A stretch of DNA of 64,000 nt from Archangium violaceum (GTDB lineage Bacteria; Myxococcota; Myxococcia; Myxococcales; Myxococcaceae): contig NZ_CP069396.1 of the NCBI RefSeq assembly GCF_016887565.1, positions 5,066,001-5,130,000 of the forward strand. The letters run 5' to 3'. The number at the start of each line of letters is the position of its first letter. Position 1 is the stretch's first letter. Below, in pieces: positions 9,227-18,265 of this stretch. Position numbers and translations under genes: made by a program. The notes beneath the pieces were generated by a model. That model did not search any database, had not been told where the DNA came from, and saw only the letters and a program-made list of their open reading frames with translations.

Positions 9227-10108
9227 ATGAAGGGAATCGTGCTGGCCGGTGGCTCGGGCACGCGGCTGTATCCGCTGACGCGCGTCGTCAGCAAGCAGCT
9301 GCTGCCCATCTACGACAAGCCGATGGTGTACTACCCGGTCTCCACGCTGATGCTGGCGGGCATCCGGGACATCCTCCTCATCTCCACGCCCGCGGACCTG
9401 CCGCGCTTCGAGGAGCTGCTGGGCAGCGGCGAGCAGTGGGGCGTGCGCTTCCAGTACGCCGTGCAGCCGCGCCCCGAGGGGCTCGCGCAGGCCTTCCTCA
9501 TCGGCCGCGAGTTCGTGGGGACGGACCGGGTGTCGCTCATCCTCGGGGACAACATCTTCTACGGGCACGGCCTGGTCGAGCTGGTGCGGCGGGCGGCGGC
9601 CCGGGAGAAGGGGGCCACCGTCTTCGGCTACTACGTGAGGGACCCCGAGCGGTACGGCGTGGTCGAGCTGGACGCGAACAACCGCGCGCTGAGCATCGAG
9701 GAGAAGCCGGCACAGCCGAAGTCCAGCTACGCGGTGACGGGCCTGTACTTCTACGACAACCAGGTGCTGGACATCGCCGCGGGGCTGAAGCCCTCCAAGC
9801 GGGGCGAGCTGGAGATCACCGACGTCAACGCGGAGTACCTGCGGCGCGGGCAGCTCGACGTGGAGCTCATGGGCCGAGGCTACGCGTGGCTGGACACCGG
9901 CACCCACGAGTCGCTCATGCAGGCCTCCAGCTTCATCCAGATCATCGAGGAGCGGCAGGGGCTCAAGGTGGCCTGTCCGGAGGAGATCGCCTGGCGGATG
10001 GGCTACATCGACGCGGCGCAGGTGGCGAAGCTGGCCGAGCCCATGCGCAAGAACGAGTACGGGCAGTACCTGCTGCGGCTCCTCGAGAACAAGGGAGCGC
10101 GGGGGTGA
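9227..10108 (+). CDS. rfbA: Glucose-1-phosphate thymidylyltransferase
   Basis: Makes dTDP-glucose from glucose-1-phosphate and dTTP, the first and feedback-regulated step of dTDP-rhamnose synthesis. The 293-residue protein has the RmlA signature [20 protein letters not shown], then [41 protein letters not shown] and the C-terminal [14 protein letters not shown]. Length and all blocks match RmlA. The ATG at 9227 follows GAGGAG. Its stop overlaps the rfbC GTG by four bases. Confidence 0.97.
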   Translation: MKGIVLAGGSGTRLYPLTRVVSKQLLPIYDKPMVYYPVSTLMLAGIRDILLISTPADLPRFEELLGSGEQWGVRFQYAVQPRPEGLAQAFLIGREFVGTDRVSLILGDNIFYGHGLVELVRRAAAREKGATVFGYYVRDPERYGVVELDANNRALSIEEKPAQPKSSYAVTGLYFYDNQVLDIAAGLKPSKRGELEITDVNAEYLRRGQLDVELMGRGYAWLDTGTHESLMQASSFIQIIEERQGLKVACPEEIAWRMGYIDAAQVAKLAEPMRKNEYGQYLLRLLENKGARG

Positions 10109-10656
10109 AGGTCCTCGAGACGGCGCTGCCTGGTGTGCTGCTGCTGGAGCCCCAGCGCTTCGGCGATGACCGGGGCTTCTTCATGGAGATGTTCCACGCG
10201 AGGCGCTACGCCGAGCTGGGCATCCCGGGGCCCTTCGTGCAGGACAACTTCTCGCGCTCGATGAAGGGGACGCTGCGCGGGCTGCACCTCCAGGAGCCGA
10301 ACGGGCAGGGGAAGCTGGTGCAGGTGCTGGCGGGCGCCGTCTACGACGTGGCGGTGGATGTCCGCCGGGGCTCGCCGACCTTCGGCCGGTGGGTGGGGGT
10401 GGAGTTGTCCGCGGACAACCGGCGCCAGCTCTGGGTGCCCCAGGGCTTCGCCCACGGCTTCTGCGTCCTGAGCGAGAGCGCCGACTTCCATTACAAGTGC
10501 ACCGACTTCTACGTGCCCGCCTCCGAGCGCGGCATCCTCTGGAGCGACCCGGATCTGGCCATCCCCTGGCCCGTGACGGCGCCGTTGCTGTCGCCCAAGG
10601 ACTCGGTCGCGCCGCGCCTGAAGGACGCGCCGGTGCTGCCCTCGTACGTGCGCTAG
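10105..10656 (+). CDS. rfbC: dTDP-4-dehydrorhamnose 3,5-epimerase
   Basis: Epimerises C3 and C5 of dTDP-4-keto-6-deoxyglucose to give the L-rhamno form. The 183-residue cupin has the RmlC sequence blocks [33 protein letters not shown] (with the catalytic His), [32 protein letters not shown] and the [10 protein letters not shown] segment. Translation starts at GTG 10105, which overlaps the rfbA stop (GTGA). With rfbA, rfbB and rfbD this completes the rhamnose pathway within the window. It is the last gene of the cluster. Confidence 0.97.
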   Translation: MKVLETALPGVLLLEPQRFGDDRGFFMEMFHARRYAELGIPGPFVQDNFSRSMKGTLRGLHLQEPNGQGKLVQVLAGAVYDVAVDVRRGSPTFGRWVGVELSADNRRQLWVPQGFAHGFCVLSESADFHYKCTDFYVPASERGILWSDPDLAIPWPVTAPLLSPKDSVAPRLKDAPVLPSYVR

Positions 10657-10778
10657 CCCTCCGGGCCGGGGCGGGAAGGGTGCCCACCGGCCTCCCAGCC
10701 GAGCGGCGGAACCCCGCCCGAGCATGTTCACGTCTCCTTCGATGTGAGAAACCTTGGCGTCCGGGCCCGGGGGCGTCG

Positions 10779-11888
10779 ATGCTCCCGCTGGCTCTCGCGA
10801 TGTCCCGTCCGCTCCCACTCGCGCCAGTGCTGCTGTTGTCCATCCTGCTCGCCACGGGCTGTTCCACCATGGCCGCTGGCGCTCGGAGCACGCCCTCCTT
10901 CGAATCCCTGCGCATCCAGACGGAGGACGGCTGGAACCTGTCGATGCGGCACGTCCCCGCCGTGGGGCCGGTGCGCGGGCGTCCCATCCTGCTCGTGCCG
11001 GGGCTGGCCTCGGGCGACGTGAGCCTGTTGCTGGATGAGGAGCACAGCCTCGCGTACTGGCTGGCGGCCCATGGACGCGAGGTGTGGACGGTGGCGCTGC
11101 GGGGCACCGGCGAGTCGGACCGGGCCGACGTGGCGATGGGACGTGCACCGGGCTATGGCTTCGACACCCTGTGGCGGGAGGACTTCCGCGCGGCCCTGAG
11201 CACCGTGCGCCAGCGCACCGGCGTGGACCAGGTGGACGTCGTCGCCTACAGCCTGGGGGCGCTGGTGCTCTATGCCTACCTGGCCGAGGACGGGGACGGT
11301 GTCGCCGCGGCGGTGGCCATGGCCGGGCCCACGCGGTTGGATCGCAGCGAGGCGTGGCTGGTGGGGCTCGCGCGGGTGGGAGACCGTTTCGTCTCTCGGG
11401 ACGAGACGCTCGACATGGGCTTCATCTCCTCCGTGACGGCCCCCGTGCAGGCGCACCTGCGGGGCAATCCGGTGGAGCGCATCGCCCTCAACACGCGCAA
11501 CACCCCGCGCGAGCGCTGGAAGCTCTTCGCCCGGAGCGTCTTCGGTGAGCTCTCCGGAGGGGTGGCGAAGGATCTGTGCCGGATGATCCTCACCGGGCGC
11601 TTCACCAGCTCGGACGGGCGCCGAGACTACCGGGCGGGCCTCTCCCGGGTGCGCGTGCCGGTGATGGTGATGGCGGGGGAGGGCGACCTGGTCGCCACCG
11701 TGGGCGCGGTGCGCGATGGCTATCTCGCCCTCGGGGGACCCAAGGCGTGGCGGCTGCTGGGCACCCGCGCCGGGCTCGCCGCGGACTACGGCCACGTGGA
11801 CGTGGTCATCGGTGACCGCGCGCCCTACGAGGTCTGGGCGCCCCTGCTCCAGTTCCTGGATCGCTCCGCGTCCGGCCGCGCCGAGTGA
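10779..11888 (+). CDS. Lipoprotein with alpha/beta-hydrolase fold
   Basis: A 369-residue probable envelope-anchored hydrolase. The N-terminus has a hydrophobic stretch and lipobox-like LLATGC with Cys28. The fold markers are ILLVPGLASGD (oxyanion region), a nucleophile elbow VVAYSLGALVLYAY with Ser in AYSLG, an acid near GEGDLVATVG and a late His in DYGHVDVVIG. I chose the ATG at 10779, preceded by a G-rich stretch; the ATG at 10800 also works. It stands alone after the rhamnose genes, and substrate is unknown. It could be an esterase, lipase or poly(3-hydroxyalkanoate)-like hydrolase. Confidence 0.8.
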   Translation: MLPLALAMSRPLPLAPVLLLSILLATGCSTMAAGARSTPSFESLRIQTEDGWNLSMRHVPAVGPVRGRPILLVPGLASGDVSLLLDEEHSLAYWLAAHGREVWTVALRGTGESDRADVAMGRAPGYGFDTLWREDFRAALSTVRQRTGVDQVDVVAYSLGALVLYAYLAEDGDGVAAAVAMAGPTRLDRSEAWLVGLARVGDRFVSRDETLDMGFISSVTAPVQAHLRGNPVERIALNTRNTPRERWKLFARSVFGELSGGVAKDLCRMILTGRFTSSDGRRDYRAGLSRVRVPVMVMAGEGDLVATVGAVRDGYLALGGPKAWRLLGTRAGLAADYGHVDVVIGDRAPYEVWAPLLQFLDRSASGRAE

Positions 11889-12005
11889 CGGCCCGGGAGC
11901 CGCCGCTCCGCATGCTCCGGGAGGAGGCGGGCGAGCACGGCTCCAGGGCGTGGGGGCAGGTGGGAGGAGTGAACATCCTTGCCCTGTCACCTAGGAGGAG
12001 ACGCG

Positions 12006-13046
12006 ATGGTGCTCCCGGGCAAGGGAATCCGTTGGAAGGAGTTCTTCACCGACCTGAAGAACGAATACCAGAACGACAAGGTGAGCAACGTGGCCGGCGC
12101 CGTGACGTTCTTCGGCGTGTTGGCGCTGTTTCCCTTCATCCTGTTCCTCGTGGCGCTCGCGAGCGTCATCATCGATCCCGCCCAGGCCGAGGTGCTCATC
12201 AAGGAGCTGGGCCGGGTGGCTCCGGAGGCGGTGACCCAGATATTGGGCCAGCGGCTGCACGACCTGGCGGCGAGCAACAGCGTGGGGCTGCTGTCGGTGG
12301 GTGCGTTGGGCGCGGTGTGGGCCGCGTCGGGCGGGGTGGTGGCGCTGATGGACGCGCTCAACACCGTCTATGACGTGAAGGAGTCCCGGCCCTTCTGGAA
12401 GGTGCGCGGCATCGCCATCCTGGTGGCGCTGGGGGGAGCGGCGCTCTCCATCCTCGCCTCGCTGGCCATGGTGGGCACGCCAGCCGTCGCGAAGTGGTTG
12501 GGGGAGCCGCTCGGCACCGTGGTGACGTGGCTGCGGCTGCCCGTGGCGGGCCTGCTCATGATGCTGGTCTGGGCGCTCATCTACTACGTGCTCCCGGACG
12601 TGAAGCAGACGTTCAAGTTCATCTCGCCCGGCTCGGTGGTGGGCGTCATCATCTGGCTGCTCGCGTCCTGGGGCTTCTCGGTCTACGTGCGCAACTTCGG
12701 CAGCTACGACGCGAACTACGGCGCGCTCGGCGGTGTCATCGTCATGCTGCTGTGGATGTGGATCTCCTCGCAGGTCATCCTGCTGGGCGCGGAGATCAAC
12801 TCCGTGCTCGAGCACAGGTCGCCAGAGGGCAAGGCCCCGGGGGAGAAGCGCCCGGGCGAGCACGGTGGCCCTCGCAGCATGACCAAGAGCGAGAAGAAGG
12901 ATCGGGAGCGCAAGGAGATCGAGGAGCGCTTGCGCCCCCCGCCGCCGCGGCGGCCCGAGCCGGCCCGGATGTCGCCACTGGGAGCGGCGACCACCTGGGC
13001 CACGGGCTTCGGGCTGGGGCTGTTCCTGCTGCGCCGCAACCGCTAG
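12006..13046 (+). CDS. YihY/BrkB-family inner-membrane protein
   Basis: A 346-residue polytopic membrane protein of the YihY (formerly called RNase BN) family, whose biochemical role is not settled. Family blocks are VSNVAGAVTFFGVLALFPF, LGAVWAASGGVVALMDALN and YYVLPDVKQTFKFISPGS, with about six membrane segments. After the last one comes NFGSYDANYGALGG and then a charged Lys/Arg/Pro-rich tail of ~65 residues ending in a short hydrophobic stretch (AATTWATGFGLGLFLL). That C-terminal hydrophobic hook is longer than usual. The ATG has an excellent ribosome site, AGGAGGAG at 11993-12000. The stop overlaps the convergent ABC-F gene by 4 bases. Confidence 0.9.
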   Translation: MVLPGKGIRWKEFFTDLKNEYQNDKVSNVAGAVTFFGVLALFPFILFLVALASVIIDPAQAEVLIKELGRVAPEAVTQILGQRLHDLAASNSVGLLSVGALGAVWAASGGVVALMDALNTVYDVKESRPFWKVRGIAILVALGGAALSILASLAMVGTPAVAKWLGEPLGTVVTWLRLPVAGLLMMLVWALIYYVLPDVKQTFKFISPGSVVGVIIWLLASWGFSVYVRNFGSYDANYGALGGVIVMLLWMWISSQVILLGAEINSVLEHRSPEGKAPGEKRPGEHGGPRSMTKSEKKDRERKEIEERLRPPPPRRPEPARMSPLGAATTWATGFGLGLFLLRRNR

Positions 13047-14641
13047 CGGCGCTGGGCGGCGTGGTAGGGGTTCTTCTCGAGGAACTCGGCGAAGGTGCCG
13101 GTGAAGTCGTTGACCGGCTTGCCCTCCTCGAGGCTCCAGATGCGGGTGGCCACCTCGGAGATGAGCTCCTGGTCGTGCGTCACGATGATGGCGGTGCCCT
13201 CGTACTTCTGGAGGCCCTCGGCCAGCGCGCTGATGGACTCCAGGTCCAGGTGGTTGGTGGGCTCGTCGAAGACGAGCACGTTGTCCTGGTTGAGCATCAG
13301 CTTGCACAGCAGCAGGCGCACCGTCTCACCACCGGAGAGCGTGTCCGTGGGCTTCATGCGCTCCTCGCCGGAGAAGAGCATGCGGCCCATCACCCCGGAG
13401 ATCTCCTCGTTGGTGAGCTTGGTGTTGATGTCGCGCAGCCACTCGAAGGCGGTGGTGCCCTTGCGGATGGTGCCGTGGTGGTCCTGCGGCAGGTAGGCCA
13501 TGGAGGCCTGGTGGCCCCAGGTGATCTTCCCCGCGTCCGGCTCGAGCTGCCCGGCGATCATCTTCACCAGCGTGGACTTGCCCACGCCGTTGCGGCCGAT
13601 GACGCAGATCTTCTCGCCCTTGAGCACCAGCGGGCTGAAGGGCCGGATGACCTGCTGTCCATCGAAGCTCTTGGCGATGCCCTCCACCATGAGCGTCTGC
13701 TTGCCGCTGGTCTGCTTCACGTCGAAGCGGATGAAGGGCCGCGCGATGTTCGAGCGCTTGAGATCGTCCGTCTTGAGCTTGTCGATCTGCTTGATGCGGC
13801 TCTGCACCTGCGAGGCGCGCGTGCCGGCGTGGAAGCGGGCGACGAAGTCCTGCAGCTGGGCGATCTTCTTCTTCTTCTCGGAGACCTCGGACTCGATGCG
13901 GCTGCGCACCTGGGCCTTCTGGCGCACCATGTCATCGTAGCCACCGGTGTACTGGATGATGGTCTCGTAATCGATGTCCGCGATGTGCGTGCAGATGGTG
14001 TTGAGGAAGTGCCGGTCGTGGCTGATGGTGATGAGCACGCCCTCGAAGGCCATGAGGAACGTCTCCAGCCAGCGGATGGAGGCGATGTCGAGGTTGTTGG
14101 TGGGCTCGTCGAGCAGCAGGCCCTGGGGCTTGCCGAAGAGGGCCTGGGCGAGCAGCACGCGCAGCTTGAGGCCGCCGGTGAGCTGCTTCATGGGGCCCTC
14201 GTGGAAGGCCGCGGGGATGCCGAGACCCTCGAGCAGCGAGGCCGCCTCGGACTCGGCGCTGTAGCCGTCCTCCTCGGCGATGACCATCTCCAGCTCACCC
14301 AGCCGGTTGCCGTCCTCCTCGGTGATGTCGGACTTGGCGAGGATGACGTCCTTCTCCTTCATGACGTCCCAGAGGGCCTTGTTGCCCATGACGACGACAT
14401 CGAGGACGCGGTTGTCCTCGTAGCGGAAGTGGTCCTGGCGGAGGATGCCCAGCTTCTTGGGCCGGGAGATGGTGCCCATGTCCGCTTCCTCGTCTCCGGC
14501 GAGGATCTTCATGAAGGTGGACTTGCCCGCCCCGTTGGGGCCGGTGAGGCCGTAGCGGCGGCCGGGCGAGAAGGCGACGTTGACCTCCTCGAAGAGCTTC
14601 TTGGGCCCGTAGGCCTTGGAGACGTTGACGATCGTGAACAT
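13043..14641 (-). CDS. ybiT: ABC-F ATPase, YbiT type
   Basis: A 532-residue cytoplasmic twin-ATPase without membrane segments; ABC-F proteins act on ribosomes. Two cassettes are visible. The first has GPNGAGKST, an atypical signature LTGGLKLR and DEPTNNLD; the second has GRNGVGKST, LSGGETVR and DEPTNHLD. A charged linker lies between them. The blocks DGYSAESEA, LLLDEPTNNLDIASIRWLE and ISHDRHFLNTICTHIADIDY closely parallel E. coli YbiT, so I favour that subgroup over EttA or Uup. An antibiotic-resistance role is not supported. ATG at 14641; the convergent neighbour YihY overlaps its stop by 4 bases. Confidence 0.92.
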   Translation of the reverse strand: MFTIVNVSKAYGPKKLFEEVNVAFSPGRRYGLTGPNGAGKSTFMKILAGDEEADMGTISRPKKLGILRQDHFRYEDNRVLDVVVMGNKALWDVMKEKDVILAKSDITEEDGNRLGELEMVIAEEDGYSAESEAASLLEGLGIPAAFHEGPMKQLTGGLKLRVLLAQALFGKPQGLLLDEPTNNLDIASIRWLETFLMAFEGVLITISHDRHFLNTICTHIADIDYETIIQYTGGYDDMVRQKAQVRSRIESEVSEKKKKIAQLQDFVARFHAGTRASQVQSRIKQIDKLKTDDLKRSNIARPFIRFDVKQTSGKQTLMVEGIAKSFDGQQVIRPFSPLVLKGEKICVIGRNGVGKSTLVKMIAGQLEPDAGKITWGHQASMAYLPQDHHGTIRKGTTAFEWLRDINTKLTNEEISGVMGRMLFSGEERMKPTDTLSGGETVRLLLCKLMLNQDNVLVFDEPTNHLDLESISALAEGLQKYEGTAIIVTHDQELISEVATRIWSLEEGKPVNDFTGTFAEFLEKNPYHAAQRR

Positions 14642-14867
14642 GGGGGGCGCTTTCTAGCGGAAGGGGTAGGCGGCCGGAAGGCGCGCGACAGGTGGATTTC
14701 ACCGGGACCGACGGTGAGGACCCCTTTTAACCCCAGAGGAGGCGCTTTCTATGCCGCCGAAGTGGTGGGAGAGCCCGCTCCCGGGTAGGCGTCGATGTGG
14801 GATACCCACCGGGCCCCTGGATGCCCGCTTGGAGGGCTGGGGGAGGGTGGTGCCCCAACCGGGATGC

Positions 14868-15290
14868 TCAGTCCCGTGGTTCGGGGGAGATGAGGTCCGT
14901 GCCGTTGAAGACCCTTCCGTTCAAGCGGCGCGCCAGTTCCAGCGCTGCTTTCAGGAAGACATCATCGGAGAGAACCTCCGAGGTTCCCACGACACCGACC
15001 AACCACTTGGTTCCTCCCACGAAGCGAATCAGTTCCTTCTTGGTGGATTGATCAAGGTCCTCACGTCGCCAGAAGTAACTGCTGGTACCGAGGATGAGCT
15101 TGCCGAACGGATCCATCGGTCCGGTGAACACCAGGGAATTGAACTTGAGCGTGCCCTGGGCGCTCGTGAAGCTCGCGGAACTCCACTGCCCAGGTTCGCC
15201 CTCCCAATGTAGCAACCACCCGGGGAGGACATCTCGCACGGACTGGATGGCCTGATGGTCAATGACCGGACTGTAGATGGTGCAACGCAC
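14868..15290 (-). CDS. Conserved-looking hypothetical protein
   Basis: I do not recognise this 140-residue protein. It has no signal peptide or membrane segment and looks like a compact soluble alpha/beta domain: GTLKFNSLVFTGPMDPFG, then a basic helix, then WLVGVVGTSEVLSDDVFLKAA. Starts with GTG at 15290, with AGAGAGGA placed ~7 bases upstream on the coding strand, which supports real translation. Base composition is visibly less GC-rich than neighbours (many A/T third positions), hinting at a recently acquired or poorly adapted gene. The size and Trp-rich sequence would suit an immunity-type orphan, but nothing nearby proves it. Confidence 0.6.
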   Translation of the reverse strand: MRCTIYSPVIDHQAIQSVRDVLPGWLLHWEGEPGQWSSASFTSAQGTLKFNSLVFTGPMDPFGKLILGTSSYFWRREDLDQSTKKELIRFVGGTKWLVGVVGTSEVLSDDVFLKAALELARRLNGRVFNGTDLISPEPRD

Positions 15291-15438
15291 GTCTGGTCCT
15301 CTCTTTACTTGGGACGCCCACCGGAGGCTTCCCGGCCTCCAGAATGGCCCGTCCTAGCGGTCTTTCGGGGGACGTGTCCGGCTGGCTGCCCGGTGGACCC
15401 CGTGCGCCTGGGGCCTGGGTTCGTGGGATGATGGAGTC

Positions 15439-16956
15439 ATGGCGAGGCCATTGATCACCACCATCGGGTACTGCACCAGCACCACGGCCCGCATCTGCGT
15501 CACCGCGAAGGATGGGCTCTCTTACGCCCGGCTCGTCTTCCGCTCGGGAGACGGCTCGTTCCAATCGCGTGAGGCGCGGCTCTCCCAGCCCACGGGCTCC
15601 ACGTTCCTCCATGGCACGTTCGACCTCGACGGCCTCGCCGAGTCCTCCACGGTCGAGTACGCGGTGGCTGTCTCGGCCACGCCGGAGGGACTGCCCTCCC
15701 TGTCCCAGCTCTCCCAATCTGGCGGGCTCGGCCGCTTCCGGCTGCTGCCTCCCCCCGGCCAGCCCCTGCGCATCGGCCTGGTGAGCTGCAACGGCGGCTA
15801 CGTGGTGAGCGATCACGTCCGTCGTCATGCCATGTGGAAGCGGCTGGGCGAGGTGGTCGCGGCGGGGGAGGTGGACCTGCTGTTGCACATAGGCGATCAG
15901 ATCTACGCGGACCACATCCGCGAGGCCTGGCAGCGCAATGACCTGGACGACCACCTGTCGCCGGAGAACGAGGAGTTGATGCGGCGGCTCCGGGAGTCCT
16001 TCCGCGTCCTCTATTGCGACACGTGGCAGCGGCCCGAGCTCGCCGCGGTGCTCGGCTCGGTGCCCTCGATGATGATGTGGGACGACCACGACATCTTCGA
16101 CGGGTGGGGCTCGCATGACGAGGTGACACCGGCGGATCGCGCCTTCTTCGAGGCCGCGCGGACGACGTTCGCGGAGTTCCAGGCGCGGCTGAACCCGCCA
16201 GCGTTCAGCGAGCACTCGTATGCCTTCGGGTGGGTGAGCAACGGCCTGGGGTTCCTGGTGCTCGACGCGCGTACGCACCGGAGCTGGAAGGACCAGACGA
16301 TCATCGGCCGGAGGCAGTGGGCCGAGGTGGATGCGTGGCTGGAGGCGCAGGTGCCCGCCGGGCTCAAGCGGCTCTTCGTCGTCACGGGAGTGCCCCCGCT
16401 GCACGCGAAGGTGGCGGCGGCCAGCAAGCTGCTGGAGAAGCTCGGCTTCGACTCGTTCCTGGGCGATGTGCGGGACTCGTGGATGGCGCCCAACAACACC
16501 GAGGAGCTGCGCAAGCTGCTCAACCGGCTCTTCGAGTTCCGCAAGCGCTCGCCCGGCACGGAGGTGACGTCACTGAGCGGGGATGTCCACGTGGGGACGA
16601 CGGCGCGGTTGCGCTCGCGGGTGCCCTTCCACAAGCGCTCCGAGTCCGACCTGCCGGAGATCACCCAGGTGGTGTCCAGCGGTATTGGCTCGATGCCGCC
16701 GGACGGCCTCATCCGCAAGGTGGTGGAGCTCGGCCTTGGCTCCGAGGCGGTGGACATGTACCAGGACCTCTTCTCGGGGCGGTTGCTGGAGCTGCCGGGC
16801 AACCCGGATGGGCGCGTGCTCTTCCGCAGGAACTTCGCCGTGCTGGACCTGGGCGCGAGTGGCAAGGCCGGTTGGGACCCCGACCAGAACCTGCGCGTCC
16901 GGTACTACGCCGAGGGCCTGGAGCGCCCCATCGAGCAGACGCTGCTGGCCCTCTGA
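15439..16956 (+). CDS. PhoD-like metallophosphatase
   Basis: A 505-residue PhoD/alkaline-phosphatase-D-type metal-dependent phosphatase. Metal and catalytic motifs are LVSCNGGY, LLHIGDQIYADHIREAW, MMMWDDHDIFDGWGSHD, the mid TGVPPLH and LSGDVHVGTTARL with the late His. No signal peptide or Tat motif is seen (it begins MARPLITTIGYCTST), so it appears cytoplasmic, unlike secreted PhoD. The N-terminal ~110 residues form a beta-rich domain as in other PhoD-family proteins. ATG at 15439 with GGAG just upstream. Substrate (phosphodiester, pyrophosphate or other) is not determinable. Confidence 0.85.
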   Translation: MARPLITTIGYCTSTTARICVTAKDGLSYARLVFRSGDGSFQSREARLSQPTGSTFLHGTFDLDGLAESSTVEYAVAVSATPEGLPSLSQLSQSGGLGRFRLLPPPGQPLRIGLVSCNGGYVVSDHVRRHAMWKRLGEVVAAGEVDLLLHIGDQIYADHIREAWQRNDLDDHLSPENEELMRRLRESFRVLYCDTWQRPELAAVLGSVPSMMMWDDHDIFDGWGSHDEVTPADRAFFEAARTTFAEFQARLNPPAFSEHSYAFGWVSNGLGFLVLDARTHRSWKDQTIIGRRQWAEVDAWLEAQVPAGLKRLFVVTGVPPLHAKVAAASKLLEKLGFDSFLGDVRDSWMAPNNTEELRKLLNRLFEFRKRSPGTEVTSLSGDVHVGTTARLRSRVPFHKRSESDLPEITQVVSSGIGSMPPDGLIRKVVELGLGSEAVDMYQDLFSGRLLELPGNPDGRVLFRRNFAVLDLGASGKAGWDPDQNLRVRYYAEGLERPIEQTLLAL

Positions 16957-17065
16957 GACTGTTCTCCACCGGGTGGATGTCCGCACCCCCGAGACGGGTT
17001 GTGAGGGGAGGGCGCGTGCTTCAATCTCCCGGGCCGCAATGGCAAACGCGGGTCCGGGGGATCTC

Positions 17066-18124
17066 ATGAACGCACTGCGACATGTACGGCTGGCCTGGAG
17101 TCTGGTCTTCAGCTCACTGCTGCTGGTGTCCTCGCCAGGGTATGCTCACCCCTCCGATGCGAGTGGTTGCGCGGATCGTCAGAGGGAAGGATTCCGGGAC
17201 ATCTCCCGCTGGCCGGACATCGCGGGATGTGCGGGCGCATGGCGGATTCCCGGTCTGCACACGGAGAACCCGGGCGAGGCCCCCGCCTGTCCTGGCCTCC
17301 CCACGTTCGACACCCTGACGCCTGCCTGTGGCCGCCAGGGCGGTGACGATGGCCCGCGTCCGGGCGGCGCCGGGTGCAACGTGGCGGACCTCTGCGCCGT
17401 GGGGTGGCACGTCTGCGCGAGCGACGTCGAGGTGGCGAGCCGCTCCCCCACCGGCTGCGTGGGGGCGACCCGTGAGGGAGACAATCCTCTCTTCTTCACC
17501 ACCCGGCAGAGCAGCAACGGCTGCGCCGTGTGCGCCAACGGAACCTCGACGGGCCCGGAGTGCGACTCCGCGAGTTGCACCGAGGGTTGCAAGCAGACCG
17601 CGCGGACGTCGAACGACTTCTTCGGCTGCGGCAACTTCGGCTCCGAGGCCACCTGCGGCCCCCTCGACCGGTTCTCGAATGACCTGTGCTTCGGACTCGC
17701 TGGCTCGCCGTGGTCGTGCGACGCCTCGACGCCCGCCGACGACAATGGCCTCTGCGAGGCGTACACGGTCACCAAGACGGGCTCCCGCTTTGGCGGAGTG
17801 CTCTGCTGCCGCGATACCTGCACCGACACCGACAAGGATGGCGTCTGCGACAGCGTGGACCGGTGCGCGAGGACCGTCCTCCCCGAGCTCCCGTCCGAGG
17901 GCCAGCCGGGTGTGAATCGCTTCGCGGACACCGATGGCGACGGTACCTTCGACACGACCCTGGCGAGCGAGGGCGAGCCGCGGCGGCACTTCACCCTCGC
18001 GGACACCGCCGGTTGCAACTGCTCGCAGCTCATGAATGAGCTGGGGCTGAGCGACGAGCACACCCGAGTCGGGTGCAGCCTCGGTGCCATGGAGGAGTGG
18101 GTGTCGCGCGTACGGGGGAAGTGA
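17066..18124 (+). CDS. Secreted Cys-rich protein with calcium-binding-type Asp repeats
   Basis: A 352-residue exported protein of unknown role. The signal peptide is clear (SLVFSSLLLVSSPGYA then HPSD). About 25 Cys follow, often in pairs (CAVCAN, CNVADLCAVGWHVC, CSQ), suggesting many disulfides. Near residue 250 lie thrombospondin-type-3-like motifs, DTDKDGVCDSVDRC and FADTDGDGTFD, which usually bind calcium. Start at ATG 17066 preceded by GGGGG; an ATG at 17039 would push the signal peptide inward. It is followed by another secreted protein (ADYC). Confidence 0.72.
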   Translation: MNALRHVRLAWSLVFSSLLLVSSPGYAHPSDASGCADRQREGFRDISRWPDIAGCAGAWRIPGLHTENPGEAPACPGLPTFDTLTPACGRQGGDDGPRPGGAGCNVADLCAVGWHVCASDVEVASRSPTGCVGATREGDNPLFFTTRQSSNGCAVCANGTSTGPECDSASCTEGCKQTARTSNDFFGCGNFGSEATCGPLDRFSNDLCFGLAGSPWSCDASTPADDNGLCEAYTVTKTGSRFGGVLCCRDTCTDTDKDGVCDSVDRCARTVLPELPSEGQPGVNRFADTDGDGTFDTTLASEGEPRRHFTLADTAGCNCSQLMNELGLSDEHTRVGCSLGAMEEWVSRVRGK

Positions 18125-18174
18125 GCGCATGCTCGGGGCCCGTGCATCGCGCCCGGTGCCCCACGAATTTCTCC

Positions 18175-18214
18175 GCATGATTTTTCAGGTCACCGGCTCT
18201 GAACGATTGCGGGG
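18175..18214 (+). repeat. Short dispersed repeat, copy A
   Basis: Begins gcatga and carries ggtcac-ggctct and a late gggg run. It aligns without gaps over the first ~26 bases (20 of 26 identical) to copy C at 33626. Copy B at 27840 is a third member. Here it lies in the gap between the Cys-rich secreted protein and the ADYC gene. Its job (promoter element, RNA processing site or dead repeat) is unknown. Confidence 0.55.
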
Positions 18215-18265
18215 CGAGTCGTTCGAGCCCTCCATGAACCCGATGGAATGAAAACGGTGACCGCC

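Noticed and set aside
13043-14641. Antibiotic-resistance ABC-F protein (ribosome protection)
   Set aside because: The sequence matches the YbiT housekeeping-like subgroup; the LTGG signature in cassette one is a variation but does not indicate resistance.
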